The notes beneath the pieces were generated by a model that saw nothing but the letters and a program-made list of their open reading frames with translations, did not search any database and had not been told where the DNA came from. The position numbers and the translations under genes are program-made. A stretch of 64,000 nucleotides of DNA, from NCBI GenBank assembly GCA_000149265.1, contig CH003011.1, positions 42,085-106,084 of the forward strand, in the 5' to 3' direction. Within the stretch, counting starts at the first letter, position 1. The number at the start of each line of letters is the position of its first letter. Shown here one piece after another: positions 12,131 through 27,500 of the stretch. The DNA comes from Ciona savignyi (lineage: Eukaryota; Chordata; Ascidiacea; Phlebobranchia; Cionidae).

Positions 12131-12568
12131 GATTGCATGGTCTGTGGAAATGCTAAATATTTACACTCGATTGGCTTCTATATTTTGTTTGGGTAGCACT
12201 GTTAAATAATACAAGTTAGGAATTTTTATAAAAAAAAATAGTTTTAAAAATTGGTGTACACAAATGCCTTTTTATCTGCAAAATTTGGTGATATCACATG
12301 ATGTCCATGTAAATAGTGTTTGCTGTGTAGTGTGTAATGAAATGTTTATAATGTGGTTTTTTAATGCATGCTTTATTTCTTGGATTCGGGTGGCTGAAAT
12401 TTATATATTCCAGATTTTATTACTAAATGGACAAATGTACACTCAGTTGATTATTTATTCGGTTAAAGTTCTCGTTATCGGATGTTTGATTTTGTGTTGT
12501 CTCTGGTATAAGTTTTGTGTTGTCGATTTCACAAAGATTTTACCAGGGTAAACTATATGAATCTTGTA

Positions 12569-12574
12569 AATAAA
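12569..12574 (+). other. poly(A) signal of the ODC gene
   Basis: AATAAA about 440 bp after the ODC stop codon, the first canonical signal in a T/A-rich 3' UTR. Confidence 0.6.
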
Positions 12575-12599
12575 CCAAATTTGTTGTCGAATTTGCTGT

Positions 12600-15500
12600 G
12601 TTCTATTGCAGGTTTCAAAGGGCTTGTACTGAAAAATATTAGAGCAACAAAATTATCATTTTTGATCGGCTGTTAGACAATTAAATATAGCGGTTGAATT
12701 TTCCCATCACAGAAACTATTTGCCGTGCGCGACGATCAACCGAATAGTTGGCGATGAGTTCGCTGCAAAAGCTACGCAATTCTTGTGAAACATTTATCTA
12801 CGTTAGTTTGCCTATTACTACAATCACATGATGTCCTAATAACTAGATTTTGGTTCTCTTCTGCAATAATATCCCTTTCATTCTCTGCCGTCCACCACTT
12901 CGCAGTTAAAATTTTGTTTTCTCAAGGAGGCCAGAAAGCGTTAGTATAAGATAAGCGATATACTTGAGCAACATATCGTGCCAAGAACGGTCGTGTGGAG
13001 AGACCGAATCACATACAGATAAAATATTAAAAAAAAAAACTATATTGATGACGAGGACATTAAAAGTAAAATGGGATCTTTCAGAGTAAAATCACATGCA
13101 AAGTTGTACAAATGTCTCCTAAGTTGTACAAATGTCTAAGTGTTAAATGTATTTGCACTAGCTAAACGTTCCCGGCAATGTAGGGCCTAGTGAAATAGGA
13201 ACCCTGACCTAGTTGGAATTCAAACAAATACTTCCATATCGCAAAGCTTTTTATTTGTGGTCTCAGAGATGTTATTAGGCTAATATTTGCATGCGGAGTT
13301 TCATATATCCTTCATATTGCTTCCGCGTTCTAACCTGTAAGAGAAAAGCAACAGTTGGTTGTACTGTTCGAAGAAAACTAGTGGTGGCACATTTATATGG
13401 AGGTCTCCTTTTAGGGTGCAGTAAACTGTGAGTTTTAGATGAAACGATAAGTGATTCAGTTTGTAAAGTTATAGGAATTTTAAAGGAAGGCTTGTGCTAG
13501 ACATCGGTTGCTTGATGTGTATTTGAAATGCCTAGGCTGTATGACATAAATGTGTCTATAATAGCTGGATGTTCTGTTTCCCTAAACAAAAAAGAGATTG
13601 GTTTGTGATAAACAATTAATTTGACTTTTGCAACCTTGCTTTTCGTTTATTTCTAACATTTCTAACAGTTTGCAATAAAAGAAAAGAAACGGACTCGTTT
13701 GTTAGTAAAATCCGATAGGTGGCAATGTGGCTCAGATATACCAATCAACCCCTATTAAAAATAAACATTTTGGCCCTGTTATGTGGCCGAGTATTTAACG
13801 TGACCGATTCACATACCGATTTTTACTTATAAAACGGGTTGGTTTTAGTAACAATCACATAATAAATTCTAAACTTACGCCGGTAAAACAATAAGCATTA
13901 TGTAAGGTAGTGTGGCCGAAAATGCGACCAACACATATACCAAATACCGCGACCAACACATAAATAAATAAGCATTTTGGCTTTAAGTTAGTTGTATGTA
14001 GCTTAAAGAGGTTGTCGACGCATGTCTAATATATTTAGGTTTAAAACATATTAGAGCTTAGGCCACATACAAATATGTATCTTGTCCGGATTCAGGACCC
14101 GTGGATTTAAAATCCGAACAGGACCGGTTAAAAACGGAGACATTCAGTTTTATTTAAATCCTACATCAATTGTATTTAACGCTTCCCAAACTTGTACAGA
14201 TCCATATAATAAAAACTCCTAAATTCCAGCTGTTCCAAACTGATAAAACACTAAAGACTAAATCACATGAAATGCAAAAGTTAGTTGCCATTGGTATTGC
14301 ATCTCCAGGGAACTTATCAACACGATGAATCCAACAGTTACCGTGCGAGTCGTGCTTAGCAAAGGTGCAAATGAGTCATTATGAAAACGATAATTGAATT
14401 AGGACTTAAAAAGATTCTCGAACTCGCAATTGACCCGAGCATCCTGCTCCAGGATACGACATTTACATACGCATTAGCATCGGGTTAAGACTAATATCGA
14501 ACTGTAATTAGGGCGTCAAGGTTTCCCTACGAGATCGTTCTCCAGTCTTTGCGCAGACCTTATGTCATATCTATTTTAAAATGCAATTGAGCATTGCCAC
14601 AAGCGTGACTAATTCTAAGGAAAGTCGTCAGTTCCCACATAAAAGTAGAGGAAATGATTGATAAAATTCCGGAAACAGCTTTCATGGCTAAAAAAATGAT
14701 CGTTATAACCATTAGTCTTTCCAAAAAATGTTTAACCCAAATATATTAAAAATATCATTGCTTTAGGTGTGGAGTATGCTGATCTTATTCAAAATTTCTA
14801 TAGATGGCTCAGCGCCGTTCCTAAAGGTCGGAATATGCTTGATAACTACGTTTAAGTGAGCGGCAAAGGAGGGCAAAAGGCGGCGTGGATTAAAGTATTA
14901 GCGGATTATATCGATTCAAGACCCCAGTTCCATCGATAGAAGGGCCATCGCTTTTTATTTGCTGTCGTGCGCGTTTGGAATAGGTTTCCGGTAATGTCTG
15001 CAGCATTGCCACACCCAAAGTAAAGGTCATCTTATACCTCTTTGAACCGGTGTTTGAGACAGAAATCAGAGTTAAAAGCCAATTGCCCAAATATGTTACA
15101 CAAATAAAAAGCTATCGTTGTGAATCGTACGTAAATCGAAGCAAATTATCAGGCATCGGGATTTTTTTCCTTTTTTCCCAGACTACATTTTTTCACTTCT
15201 ACATTTCACAGCAAATTACTGAGAGTAATTTCCGATAAACGTAGGAAACCACATTAGAATTTGGGAAAAGATAACATGCAACAAAATTGTCTTAAATTGT
15301 TGACGCTTTCGACGTACGACCAACTGTTTGCCAATCTCTTAATTCTATATTTGTCATAAGCAAATTTTAAGGATCCGCTTTATTGGGCCGGCGTTGCTGT
15401 CGTTTCATCAATGTGTGCGAACATTGCGTCAAATATAACGAAGATAAGAATATAAATGTCTAAATTTAAATACCGATTGTAAGCCCCGAATTACCGGAAT

Positions 15501-18097
15501 TTTTAATTATTTCAAATTGATTATTACAACGCTAAACTTCCATGGGTAAATTTTTTAGTGTCGCAGTAAAACTATGGACCGGTTCCATTGTGCATCACAG
15601 GCGACAATTTTTTATTTGATGGAATACTTTACGAGAAAGTAAGGCCACACGCGGCGCTATGATCTCCACGTCATTTAGACGCCTATCGCAAATATCAGGT
15701 GTGTCCGTTGTAGGAATAACGCTATCAAACAACATACGATCAAAGAATACTGCCGGCTATTTAACCATCAGATCGTTTGGTGAATTGAAGAGAGAGCACA
15801 CGTGGGGCGAAGCTTGAATGGGTAATCTTACAAAATGTCTGTGTTTTACCTTCGGATTACAATAGGGCGTGAATGCCATACAAAGCCATTGAGCCAATAC
15901 GCGAAGGAAACTGAAAAGAAAAGCATGCACATAGTGGATTAAAGTAGGTTGGTTGATAAACACCGATAGTGTAGATGCTTAAATTTATTGTATTTATATT
16001 AAGCATTATGACAGAGATTGTTCAACTGTAAGCAGTAGTCAGGTTATACATAAAGGTCAGTTTTACTATCCATATGAGGTGGAAAATATGTTAAAATATG
16101 CGTCCTTTTTGTAGGCATCCCTCGGTAACTATGTGTTATAACGCAACACTGACATGTGACATTGCAACAGCTGTATCGTAACAGAAGTGGAAGACTAATG
16201 TAACTCGGAAGTAAGCAGATAACTTGACCCGCAATATTCGCGCGATAAGAATGCCTTTCCAGCGTGTTGTTGGATCCGTTGTTTAAGTGGCAATCTATGC
16301 ATCTGCGTTTATTGACTGTCTTTGTTTAGTTATATATCTAAGCTACTTGGCGGCACATTTAACATGCGGAGATTATTAAATTAAGGTAATTAACGTTATC
16401 GATGCCCCATGGAATGTATATAAGGATTTTATAAGCCGTAAAACACATCATGCTTTGTTTCAGTATCATCGTATATAAGCCAAGAATTAAACAGATCGAA
16501 GGTCTCCTGGCGACTGCTCTTGTTAATATAGATACACGTCAGTTGACAAAGGCGCGCTGCGGTTGAGCTCAATTAATATGTTTATACGAGATACTGCACG
16601 GCGAATGCAAGCAAGATAGATGAGTAGCGCCAAACATAACAGAAAATCGGTTAAAATTCATATGCAAGGAACTAGAATGACAAAACCGTGAGAACATGGG
16701 TGAAAGCTGTTTAGAGATATATCTAAACCTCTACTTCCCGTTGTCAAAATGCGATCACCACCGCAGATTAGTATCTAACTTTATATCATCCAGTGGACTA
16801 TTGTCGGTCGTTTATTGGGTCATGATAGCCCGACAAAGTGGTCAGTACTTTAGAAGATGTCATCCCAAACAGTTCGTTCCAATTAGTGTAAAGTCATCGA
16901 AAGTTATCTTACGATTGCTGTCATTGCATTTGTGATTGAAAACATGCACTCCGGCTGGACAACACACGTTTTAACAAATGTAAATCATTTTTATTGATCT
17001 AATTTCTCGGAAAATGCCATTTGGTTAGCGTCTACGAGATACTTTAGATTTTGAACTGTGGGACGTTAACCGCGAGCACATGTGTTTTTGTTTTAACATG
17101 GGCTAGTATTACATATTGGTGCCGTAGTGAATTAGAATCAATTTGTCCACATTTGGGCGCATTTAACTGGCAGATAGTATGACCAACTACGAACAGAGAT
17201 TTGGTTTAATGTTTTGGCTCAAGAGCATTGGTTAACCAAGGCAAGGTTTCCCTCGGGATAAGTTAAGAACAAATCGTACAAGTGTTTAATAGCAAAATAT
17301 CGGTAAGTTGGCAGATTAAGCTGATTCCGAATATCGTGGGAAGAGAGGTCTAAATTCCAGAGGTGGGGAAAGTGGGTTTGTGAAGGAAGGCAAGACGTTT
17401 TGGCAGCGGCAAAGTGGAGATTGTTTGGGGAATGGTTAATGGATAAGCTTTTGTGGTCTGTTAATCGCTTGGCACACAAACGAAGACAAACACTTGCCAT
17501 TTTCGTAACGAATGAAGCCGTAGATTACGTGACGTGGGGATCGATCAACCAGGAAAATATGAGGGAATTTGTTTGGAAAGGGTAGGATGACTTTTATATG
17601 AACTCCACCTCTTGAATCTGATTCCAAACTTGCATGTCTTTGATTTAAAACCTTGCTATACCAATCACAAAAATACATTTCGAAATGTAACCAATGAGCG
17701 CGGGATAGACTCTGGAATTCCAAGAAAGGTTGCATCCCTTGTGCATTCTCTGAAGTTCAGTTCATTCTTTAATTCAATTATAATATTAAAGAAAAGTGTG
17801 GTGTGAATTTTCAGTCTTGATTATGATTCAGACAGTTTGCAAAAAATGCAGAGACACACAACTGTCGCGTACGCAATGTTGTATTTAACGTTAGATACTT
17901 GAAAGTGAGTGTCGGTTATCAGGCCAGTATTGACAAAGGTGCGAACTATCAGAACTGTGTATCCAGCTGGCTGGAAAACTTATCTAAGATACTTTAAAAA
18001 ATACATTAATTTTCTTCTTAACCAGGTTGTGTAGACGAAAGGTTGTACAAATCTATTTTAAATAGAAACAAAAGCATTTGACAACTGACCAAGTAAG
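12600..18097. other. gene-free interval upstream of laminin exon 1A
   Basis: No credible exon or RNA gene was found. ORFs here are under 100 codons and domain-free. Small features: a duplicated AAGTTGTACAAATGTCT near 13100-13135, and a segment near 13760-13930 with GTGGCCGA words reminiscent of the ATTCGGCCACA repeats at 3.9 and 59.0 kb. The base composition differs from the ODC locus, with many more CpG dinucleotides. By position it should contain the promoter of laminin exon 1A. Confidence 0.5.
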
Positions 18098-18563
18098 ATG
18101 TGGCCTTTCGAGGACGAGTGGGAATATAAAATGACAGTGAAACATAAATCGATGGACATAATAAAGAAAAACTCAAACCTGTCCAAATCAAACCACGATG
18201 AAGAATTATGTGGTAAAACTCATGCGTTTAAATGGAATGAAAGTGAATGTCGTAAATGTGAACATTGTTGGGCGAGGGAACAGTTGCAACATCTAAGACA
18301 ATGGCCGGGATTTAAACACACCAATTTGTCACTGATAACCGGACATCGAGACAATTTCAAAGACACTCTCGCGCTTTTTAAAGACGCAAATAGGCTTATT
18401 TTAAATCTCAACCCCTTGACTTCGACTGGATTTACGTTATCAGTTGGTCGTGTATTTGGATGGTTCCTTCTAATTTTGTCAATATTCTGTCTGAAGACGA
18501 CATACGCCCAGGATAACATAGTTGATTTGCGTTATCTAACTCCAGAGTTCACCCCGACTGCCG
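18098..18563 (+). CDS. laminin alpha alternative first exon 1A
   Basis: ATG opens an ORF right after an in-frame TGA (18086-18088). It encodes about 115 hydrophilic residues, including a CRKCEHCW cluster, followed by a hydrophobic core (GWFLLILSIFCL) and a likely signal-peptidase site at TTYAQ|DN. The exon ends at a consensus donor (GCCG|GTAAGT) in phase 1, exactly the phase required by the LN exon at 30747. The join restores GLFP, the usual start of laminin alpha LN domains. A signal sequence normally begins within a few residues of the start. Here no Met lies near the core, so either a long cytosolic leader precedes it or an upstream exon supplies the start. The intron to the LN exon would be 12.2 kb. 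Confidence 0.6.
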
Positions 18564-21500
18564 GTAAGTGCTCATATTTATCATAAAAGACAATTGTTGA
18601 GTTTTTACAATGGAACTATAAAATGTTTAATCAAATTTCCTTTTTTTATTTCAAATATTGATAAGTATGGCAAACGATAATATATGCGTATTATATCGGT
18701 AAATTCGTATTAATACGAGAACGAACTTGCCATGATGCCCTATTACAATACGCATATTAACTACTATTCACGCATTGGGAATATAGCCAATTATGACCCC
18801 AACTGTTCCGGAAATATTCCTATTAGACAGCGAGTGATGTATATTTAGAATCTCGTGTTAAGGAAGGCTTTAAAGATGATACTGGCGTTACTTTGGTTGC
18901 GAGTTTTGACGGGATGAAGGTTTGGAATGCCAGAATTCCAGCACTTAATGACGTCGGTAATGCGATATGGTGAACTAGTGCCTCAATGTAGCAGCTTGAA
19001 AGCAACGTCCATGTAATCTCGACCCTGCAGGGACCTGACTCTTTGCTTTATAAGGCAGACGCTGATGATCATATTTCAGTATACCGCTTGCTGACCGCCT
19101 TCAAAACAGTCAAATAGCATTACGTAAGCCCTACAGCAAGCTGGTTTGTGTTTCCGTTTGTTTTCCAGCGTAACGGTGAGACGAATAAGCCTTGTTGTTC
19201 GGGGTTTTTGATCGATACAATAGCAATGGGGGGTTTGTTCCTCGAAACACTTTCGCCCCTTTTTATCTTGTATCGTCTCAAAATCAGCCTTGATGTCCTC
19301 TCCGTTTACACTCAACGCTCCGAACACGTTTGTAACTGTTGTGTAAGCAAACAAAGGTGGTTCAGGACTCCTGAACGACTTGGCAATTCCCGCCTACCAA
19401 AGCAGCTCTGAATTCGATATCGGCAATCCGTTTAACCTTACAATTCATTTTATACCAACAAATAGACGCGATATAATTGAGATATATTGAATTGGTTATA
19501 ATGAAAATATAAATCTGTGTGATCTAATGGCGTTAAGATATACAAATATCTCGCCATTCTTTCATTGAATTCAGTGTCATATAACGAATGTCCATGTTCG
19601 TCGAATGATGCTTTTGTTCCTAGTCACTATAACAACAAGGCGTTTTTCAAAAGCTTGGATTTTGGTCACTGCCTCTGAACTTTAAATATTCTATAGAACA
19701 AAACGCATTATTCCGTCTGATGTGGTCGTGGTAAACGACCATGTATACAGTACGTATTACCTCACAACAATGCGCAAGAAAAACAGATTAATGTACGAGC
19801 ATTTGAGACCAAGGTAAATTTGGGTGGGTTATTGTCGAACCATAATTCAATTAGATTTTCCATGTGGAATAGATGTGTTTGGAAGTGTTTACAAAACGGT
19901 TAAAGCTAGACCTGACGAACTAAAATTGAAACTAAACTAAACGTGCATCATGTTTTTACTACAAATAGTGGTAAATAAATGAACATTATTTCGTATTTTA
20001 TTTTCGGAGAAAATACCAAAAAAACTTAAATAGTGGCACATTACCACTGATTATTGGTTAACAAAAATGGTAAAACAATAGATAAATTATGAAAAATAAA
20101 AACTAGGTGGTGCTGTGTGTCCGCTTTATGCGAGAACTTTCGAAGTCGAATTTTGTGCGATCGTATTACAGATAATCTGTAGAGAAAAACTGTTAACTGT
20201 AAATCGAATCCTTTTGTAACAGCGCGCCTTTTGATCCCATAGCTTGTTACAGCTTTATAGGAACACATTATAGAGCAGCGGGCATTCAACTTCACAAATG
20301 GAGTTCACACGATTCTCATTTACTATTCCATTTTGTTTTAATGCAGGAAGTTAAGAGTTAGTATAGGTTATAATCTTTAAGGCATTTCGGTGACATTTTT
20401 ATGCTATGTACGCTTTAGATTCTTTGACCAAAGTAAATCGACGATTGTTAAACGATCGCTGCGGTATCGCCTTGTGGGTCCGGATAATGTATTGTTTACA
20501 CCAATAAAAGCTCCACCTAAATCAACAACCGCCAACAAACAGACACGCATCAAATGACCTGTATATAAGCATGTTTGTTTGGTCATCATGGCGCACCAAC
20601 AATAGCTTTAGCAAGGTTTACATTGTTTTAGTGGAATTTAGATGGAGTTGGTGCGATTGGCAAACCACGCCCACGGTTTCCTTTGGCCAAATATTCCCGA
20701 CACGATCCATGTTCACAATAACTTGATCCATTTGTAATAATTGCCGGCAATAGTAAAATGACCAACAGCGACATGCCAGTATGTGTATTACATTACAATT
20801 TCGGTTTAATTTTTAAGATTGCGAAATACAGATATATATGTTTAAGTGAACAGTGCTGTTAAACGTTTTTTTTCTTCACATGAAATCAAATCCTTTTACA
20901 AGTGATATAAAAACGTTTCAAAAACCCTTGAACAGTTAAACCGTTTGATAAGGTATATATTACCACTTTTTTCAACGGCTTGTATAAACCAACAACGCGG
21001 TGATCGTAGCAATTTTAACAATTTCAGAATTGTTCGTCATTACTTTATATGTAGAGGAATTTTGTAAAATGGCACACTCAAAATGCTAGACACGCCCCGT
21101 AAAGTTTACAATAGAATACGATCAATAGTACGCCGCATTTCATTCCTGTAATCTGTTGAGTATCTTACATCACAACTTTAACCCCTTGTCAAAAAACCTT
21201 TAAGAGGGCAGCCATATACGCGAATTGCTTCTTGTTATAATAAGTTTTCTTTGAATATTCCGATCAAACAATATTGTTGTTGTATTGAACAAAGATATCG
21301 CGTAAAATGTTCAAGATTTCGAGTACTTAAATATGTATACCCAGCAAAATCGAAATGAAAACAATATTACGGAAAACCAGCGGTATATTTGAGAAGTGAG
21401 TATTTGACAGAAAGCTTCCTGATTTCTAATCTCAGTCGAGTCAGCGTTGTTGGTTTACTATTTTTGGCATTAGAATAAAAAGGACTGTGACGACAGTCGA

Positions 21501-24500
21501 CTTGAATTTCTTTTACTATTGTCAGAATTATGTTTCGCTTGTTCAAACAAAATAATACCTTCAGATATTTTCAATGAATGACAATGTTTATTTTGATCGT
21601 GTGATGTATTACAGTATTAAGTTTGAACTAAATCACGAGAAATATATTCCAAATGCAAGCTTATACTTCCATTTTCAAACAGGAAACGAAAACATAATGT
21701 GCTTGGGGTTTGCGGATTAGCGTTGACCCGTTTTAAATGTTTGACTGCTCATTCAAACTTCTGATACTGGCTAAGTGGCTTGCTAAAAACGATAAACTTT
21801 GAATAAATTGCCAAAAAAACATAAAATATATAGAGAAAATGAATTCTGTTATTTTGCTTGCAAGAATCACAAGTTATGAGACCATATATACAATATGTAC
21901 AAACGATAAATATACTTTCTTTATTGATTTCTTCCCAACTGTAAGCTACTAACCCTTTTAATGTTTCACGTTCAAAGCACAAACACAAGTATGTGTCTTT
22001 GCCGCAATTTATTATACAATTCGACAATTTGAGCCTGTTAAGCTCATACTCATATTCTTAAGTGAATTAAAAAGGTCGTGACAATGAAATGTTTATACGT
22101 AGGCGATCATTCGTGGTTTGTTGCAATACCTTGATACTTACCTGCCAATCACTAAATCCTTCAGGAAACCAAATCATTTGTAACTTTCTATTTTAAATTC
22201 GTTATAATGGATAATTAGAGTCAATTTAGATTTGGAGTTTCAAATTTGCTTTCACGTTGCGGGAGCAGTGAAGGCCGATACTTTAAACATCGCGTTGCCC
22301 ATGCCATACAACACAGTTCGCATTGTAAAGTTGTCCAGTAACAAAAGTATTTTAAACGGTTAAAATGGTACGCGTGTCCGTGTTTGTCGGTAAGCAAACG
22401 CACAACAAGAAGACAATTGATACCAAGTTACTTTGGTGTTACCACAACCAGCATCAGCCGCAAATCGGTGAACTGCCTATCACGCCGACTGGATTTCTGA
22501 GTCGCAGCGCTAACACGAATCGATGGATAATCCTTTCATGCGACGAACTCCCGGTTCAGATTTCAAATGCTGGAGAAGCGAATGCGATTTCGCCCGGGAT
22601 TTTGTTACATTGCGCGTACTTAGTACGGAATTACCGCAAATCACTCCAATAAGCCGTTAAGTTGCGCTAACCAATTTATCTTGAAGATAATGTTTTCACT
22701 TGAACCAGGATCACGCATATAGTTAAACATAATTGATATTACTATTTCTAAATTGAACTATTCTTGCCAAATATTACTATTACGGTTTATGGTTGAATTA
22801 ACTAAAATACGTCTTCGGTGTCGAGTGACATTTTCCGCTTGCACCGAGAGTCATTCTCCATCTTGTATTCACAACAATCGAAAGTGCAAAGCACACAAAC
22901 AATCAACTGTAAAATCCACCGTATCAAGACGCTGTGGAGATTACGTAATGTCTGCTGTGCACGAAAGGAACGAAAGGGTGGGAACTGTCGGAAGTTTCCC
23001 AGGTACCACATTTATAACTCAACGTTCTGTAAGCTTCAGATAGTCGATTAGTGACTGTTTGGCGTCGCCCGGGCATTCCAAGCTTCCCCATTAGCCGGGG
23101 CGAGTCGTCTATGTCAGCACCGATGACCAAATCACGTGACTGGAATCGTGAGAAAACCAAAGGAAATATGTTGTTGGGCTATGATTTGACGCCTAAATTA
23201 CGGCAGTTTAAGCGGTATGGTTTGGCTCGTTAACTCCATGTAGTTGTATGTTACCATGAATACTGACGCTTAGGTGTTATGGAATCATTTTTACTTTTAA
23301 GTTGTTTAATTAACACAGCGAATCATTCGAAATCTTACCGAGTGATTGACCTGATAATCATGCACTCTATTTTGGCCGAAATTAAGTGATTCAAAATACA
23401 CAATATACATGGGCGTGGCGAGCCGCATTGCAGCTGTACCGTACCGTATGATGGCAATTTGAAATTAAGGGAATTAGCTGGGTCAGTGCTTTCTTAGGCT
23501 GAATGCCGTGTAAGCTTTGATAAGCAGAGGCCGTATAAAGCTCTTTGAACTCCGCCCCTTTGATGAACGTGCGAAAGGAGACTCCGGTCTTTTTATCCCC
23601 TCTTTGTTAACGGGAGGAAACGTCGATGCCGCCGCGTCATAAAAATGATTAAATGTTCTTTACTAACACAGATGTTAATCTTTACTGCACCATAATTACT
23701 ATTTTTAGTCCCTAAGTCGTTAGACTTTTAACCGTTGAAACTGAATACATAAAAGCAACAGAATAAAGAATATATAACTCTTTTAATTCAAATTAAAATA
23801 TTCGAAAGAATATACTAAGCTCATTGAAGATATTACAAGCAGTCGAGTCGGTTTTAATTGAGTATGACCGATTGGATACTTCCGCACCTGAGGCGTTTAC
23901 CCCACGACCTCAGTCGACGATTGAAACGGGCAATTAGCAGTGGCAGAGCTGCTTCAGTGGCTCAAAGTGCGAGAAAATAGTTACGCCACGCATGACAACA
24001 AACGATTAGTCCACGTGGTCACGTGAGAAAGAATGATAAAGCGCTAAACGTAAATATCGCTTCCAACTGTCTTGGCGAACTACTTTCCCGATTACCAACT
24101 AAATAAAATGGAGTCGTACATATATGGTGCGCTTATCACGAAACGTAACGGTAGTAGGGTGTTTATGCTAAACATTACGTGGAAGACAGTAAAACCTTAA
24201 ATCCGTTTCCGGTACTGAAAGAAATTACAACTTGTTGACGTTGATGCGACAGCTGTATGTGTATGGGGTTTTGAAGCAGGAAAGAGCATTAGACTTCGCT
24301 TCCCGTTTAGCCAAGTCTCATGGTGAAAGTTGGATTTTCGGGAAACGGTAGCAGGGTCGTCGAATCGCATATTGCAGGAAGTGGGCGGAGGGTAGACTAA
24401 GCCAGTTTCCTTCCCGTCCTTTAGTACCACCGAGTTAAAAGCAATATAACTGCACGATGTCAATTTAAGCGACCGCATCGGACCGCCGCTTCAATTGTTA

Positions 24501-27500
24501 CCACGTATCACGGAAATCTTTTCAAAACATATCGCCATCAAAATTTGAACTGTTAGAGATAAAAATAGCAAGTGTATACGCTACGTTAATTCTGCAGTCG
24601 ATTCATATTGGTTATTTCCCGAATCAAATGATATACATGTTTATTTTTTACATGAACTAAAAGATGTCAAAACCATTTCGTGAGAAAAATTTGTACATAT
24701 ATTTTCCTCGTATGAATTACGTACATTAAACGTACCATTACCGTCCAAGCGTGGCATGTTCTCAATTGAATAGTTGACATTGGCTGCTGGCACATTTTAG
24801 GGACAAAGCTGAAAGAAAGCGTTATAATCCTGGTGGTATTTGATAATTGGACGTATTAGTGCTGCTTAACAATAGACGACATGGTTTTTATACCTACTAA
24901 CGATCAATTATTAAAGCGGTATTTGCAAGGTTCAAAATAAACCAATAAATAGTCTTTGCGCAACTATTGTCGAGGTGGATTTTGGCTGTTTCAAATGACG
25001 TAATGGATTTAGGTTCTACACTACATACAGGGGTAGAACTAAGATTAGTCTGTTTATCTGCCGCAGTGTAACGATTACCACACATATCTTGTTTGACCTT
25101 ATTCAAATCTCGGTAAGCTAATATATTTCCGCAATCGATGTTTACTGGTTGTTGAGGAATAATCTTTTGATCCGCAGGTACGGATCGAAGGGGTTACGAA
25201 ATTGTACAATTATTTCTGCATCACTGCATCCGTCATTCACGTATCAGCTAAATTGAAATGTTAAAAAAACGAGACCACACACGCCCCCTAAATTTATATT
25301 ACACGGTGTATAGTGTGGTCTGTCGGTAAAGCATATGTGGTAAGCTATATGGGTTCCATCGGAATCCGTCGTTTTCGCGATTTCTTCTTATAACGTATTT
25401 TTGGATACACGTAACAAATTTTCTTCAAGTAGTGGTACTTATGTAGTAGCTCAAAACTCGTTTAATTCAAGAGTACTCTGCGTATTTGTTAAATTTACGA
25501 GTGGACTGCGCTAAGATGGTTTTGCGAGGCTGGAGCAGAGGCAGCTGCTGTAAGATTATGTAAGTGGAATAAAATCGTGAGTGAGGTCGTTTAACTGGAT
25601 TAAATTGTGCGACGGGGAATTCAAGTAATTAAAACTACTTTATAGATTACGTAAGAGTTTTTTCGCTGTCGACTTCAGACAACTGTTGCGTACCCTGTAT
25701 ATTGTCCAGCGCTCGTCGGTGCGTGTAATGCCGATGTTCTTCGGGAGAAGTCAATCATTATCGCTCGCCATTCATACCGGCTACTTTGCAATTGAAGTGA
25801 TGAAGGTGGATAGAGGTCCATGCACCGTGTACTGCTCGCCTCTTGTCGTTCAGCGTACTTATCGTATCAGATTACGCTTCCTGGTTCACCTCCGCCACTC
25901 TAACACTTTCTTTTTTCTTCTTTTCTCCCACCGGCCAAACTGCCATGGGAAAATTTACGTTTTACCTTGGTCTGGGAACGAAGTTAAACCCAATTTACAG
26001 CTTTTACTATCAATATTAATGTTAAATATGTCATGTGCTCGTAACAAGCCCATGTAGCCATATATAAATTAAATAAATTAGTCAGTATGTCAACTAAAAG
26101 TAGTAATCATCTACTACCCTAATCTATACTCATTGAAATTATATCGGGTATAACGTATTGTATTTAACGATGGCTTTTAAGTTTATACGTCAGAATGGTA
26201 TAGATTGGGTATAATGATCGAAAAGTCGTATTTTCCCAATTATATGATTAGAGTAATCCGTGGCTAGTTTTGCGGCAATTTAAAGCTATCCTACACAGGA
26301 TAATCTGTCACGGGTTTGGTTAATCTATCATTGTTGGAACACACGACTCTTAAGAGATACATTTTAAGTGGATTATGTTTATTGCTTGCGTTTCTCGGCA
26401 TTTGACGTTTTAGCGAACGATACTTGACTTGCGTGTGGAATACAATGGACGTTGGGCGAAGCTGGAAAGAAAGGTACATACCTAAGCGTAACTACACGCG
26501 GAGGTAAAAATATCCTCGTCAGTAAAGAGATGTCTGTCGACAAAACAACATTAAGTGGCGAGTGTGTCGCAATATACCATTTGCACAAATTAGCTTAAAG
26601 TATGGTTTGGAATAGAAGTCAGTATAAATTTAAAATTTCAGCCACCTAGTTAATTACGTATATTTTAGAGCGGAACTTACCTCGCTTTGGAACAATTATA
26701 ACGGTGGTTAGACCGTTCGAAGTATGTTGAACACGTTTTCAAGAATTGTGCCAGTATTCATCCACTTGTATTTCGTAGTCGAGGCGGCGAAACATCCGAG
26801 CGAGAGCAATTCGTGCCCACGTAAACATGGCTTAATGACAGGTTATTAACGCAGGGTCATCGTGCTTGGTAGAATCCGGTAGCAAGTAAATAATGTTGGA
26901 CAGGAAACAATCGCTCTTTAAGAAGAAACTAAAAAATGACGAGATATAATTACTTTTGGCGGCGAGCGGCGCCAGACTATTGAAGTACTATATCCCAAAT
27001 CACGGTAAGATTAGACTGAGAGGTGGGGCAGCTGGTTGTAGCCAAAATATATCAGTGTCGTGTGCAGTATACATTGGTCGCGTGCTTATTCTAACCAAAT
27101 AAGTTCCGTCAGGGTGATTACATCACCATAAAGGTGGAGTCAAAGCGGGAAATAAAGTGTTTACTTATTAAGAAAGTTTAAGGAAAATACCAAGACTTTA
27201 TCAAGAAGTAAAGGTGTACATTAATTATTAAAAAAAATACACCGGGCACAATATTTAACTTCACCGTAATTTGTGGCGCCGTTTTCGGCTAATAGTTTTA
27301 CCTCGCTGGGTAGAAACACTTGCTTGGCGAACAATCGGTGCGACAGATGAAGCGAGAATTGTAGGGAGTATATATTTATCATTGATTTATAAACCGGGAT
27401 GACGATAAGGATTAGACATTAGTTCTCATAATATGCTTATAACCTGCAAGCATTTTGGATGATATGGTGTGTACATCGTTTAGCGGCTTAAATGACAGCT

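Noticed and set aside
25686-26057. 123-codon ORF in the interval between laminin first exons
   Set aside because: No motif, no phase-compatible splice sites recognised, and expected by chance in 10 kb of non-coding DNA.
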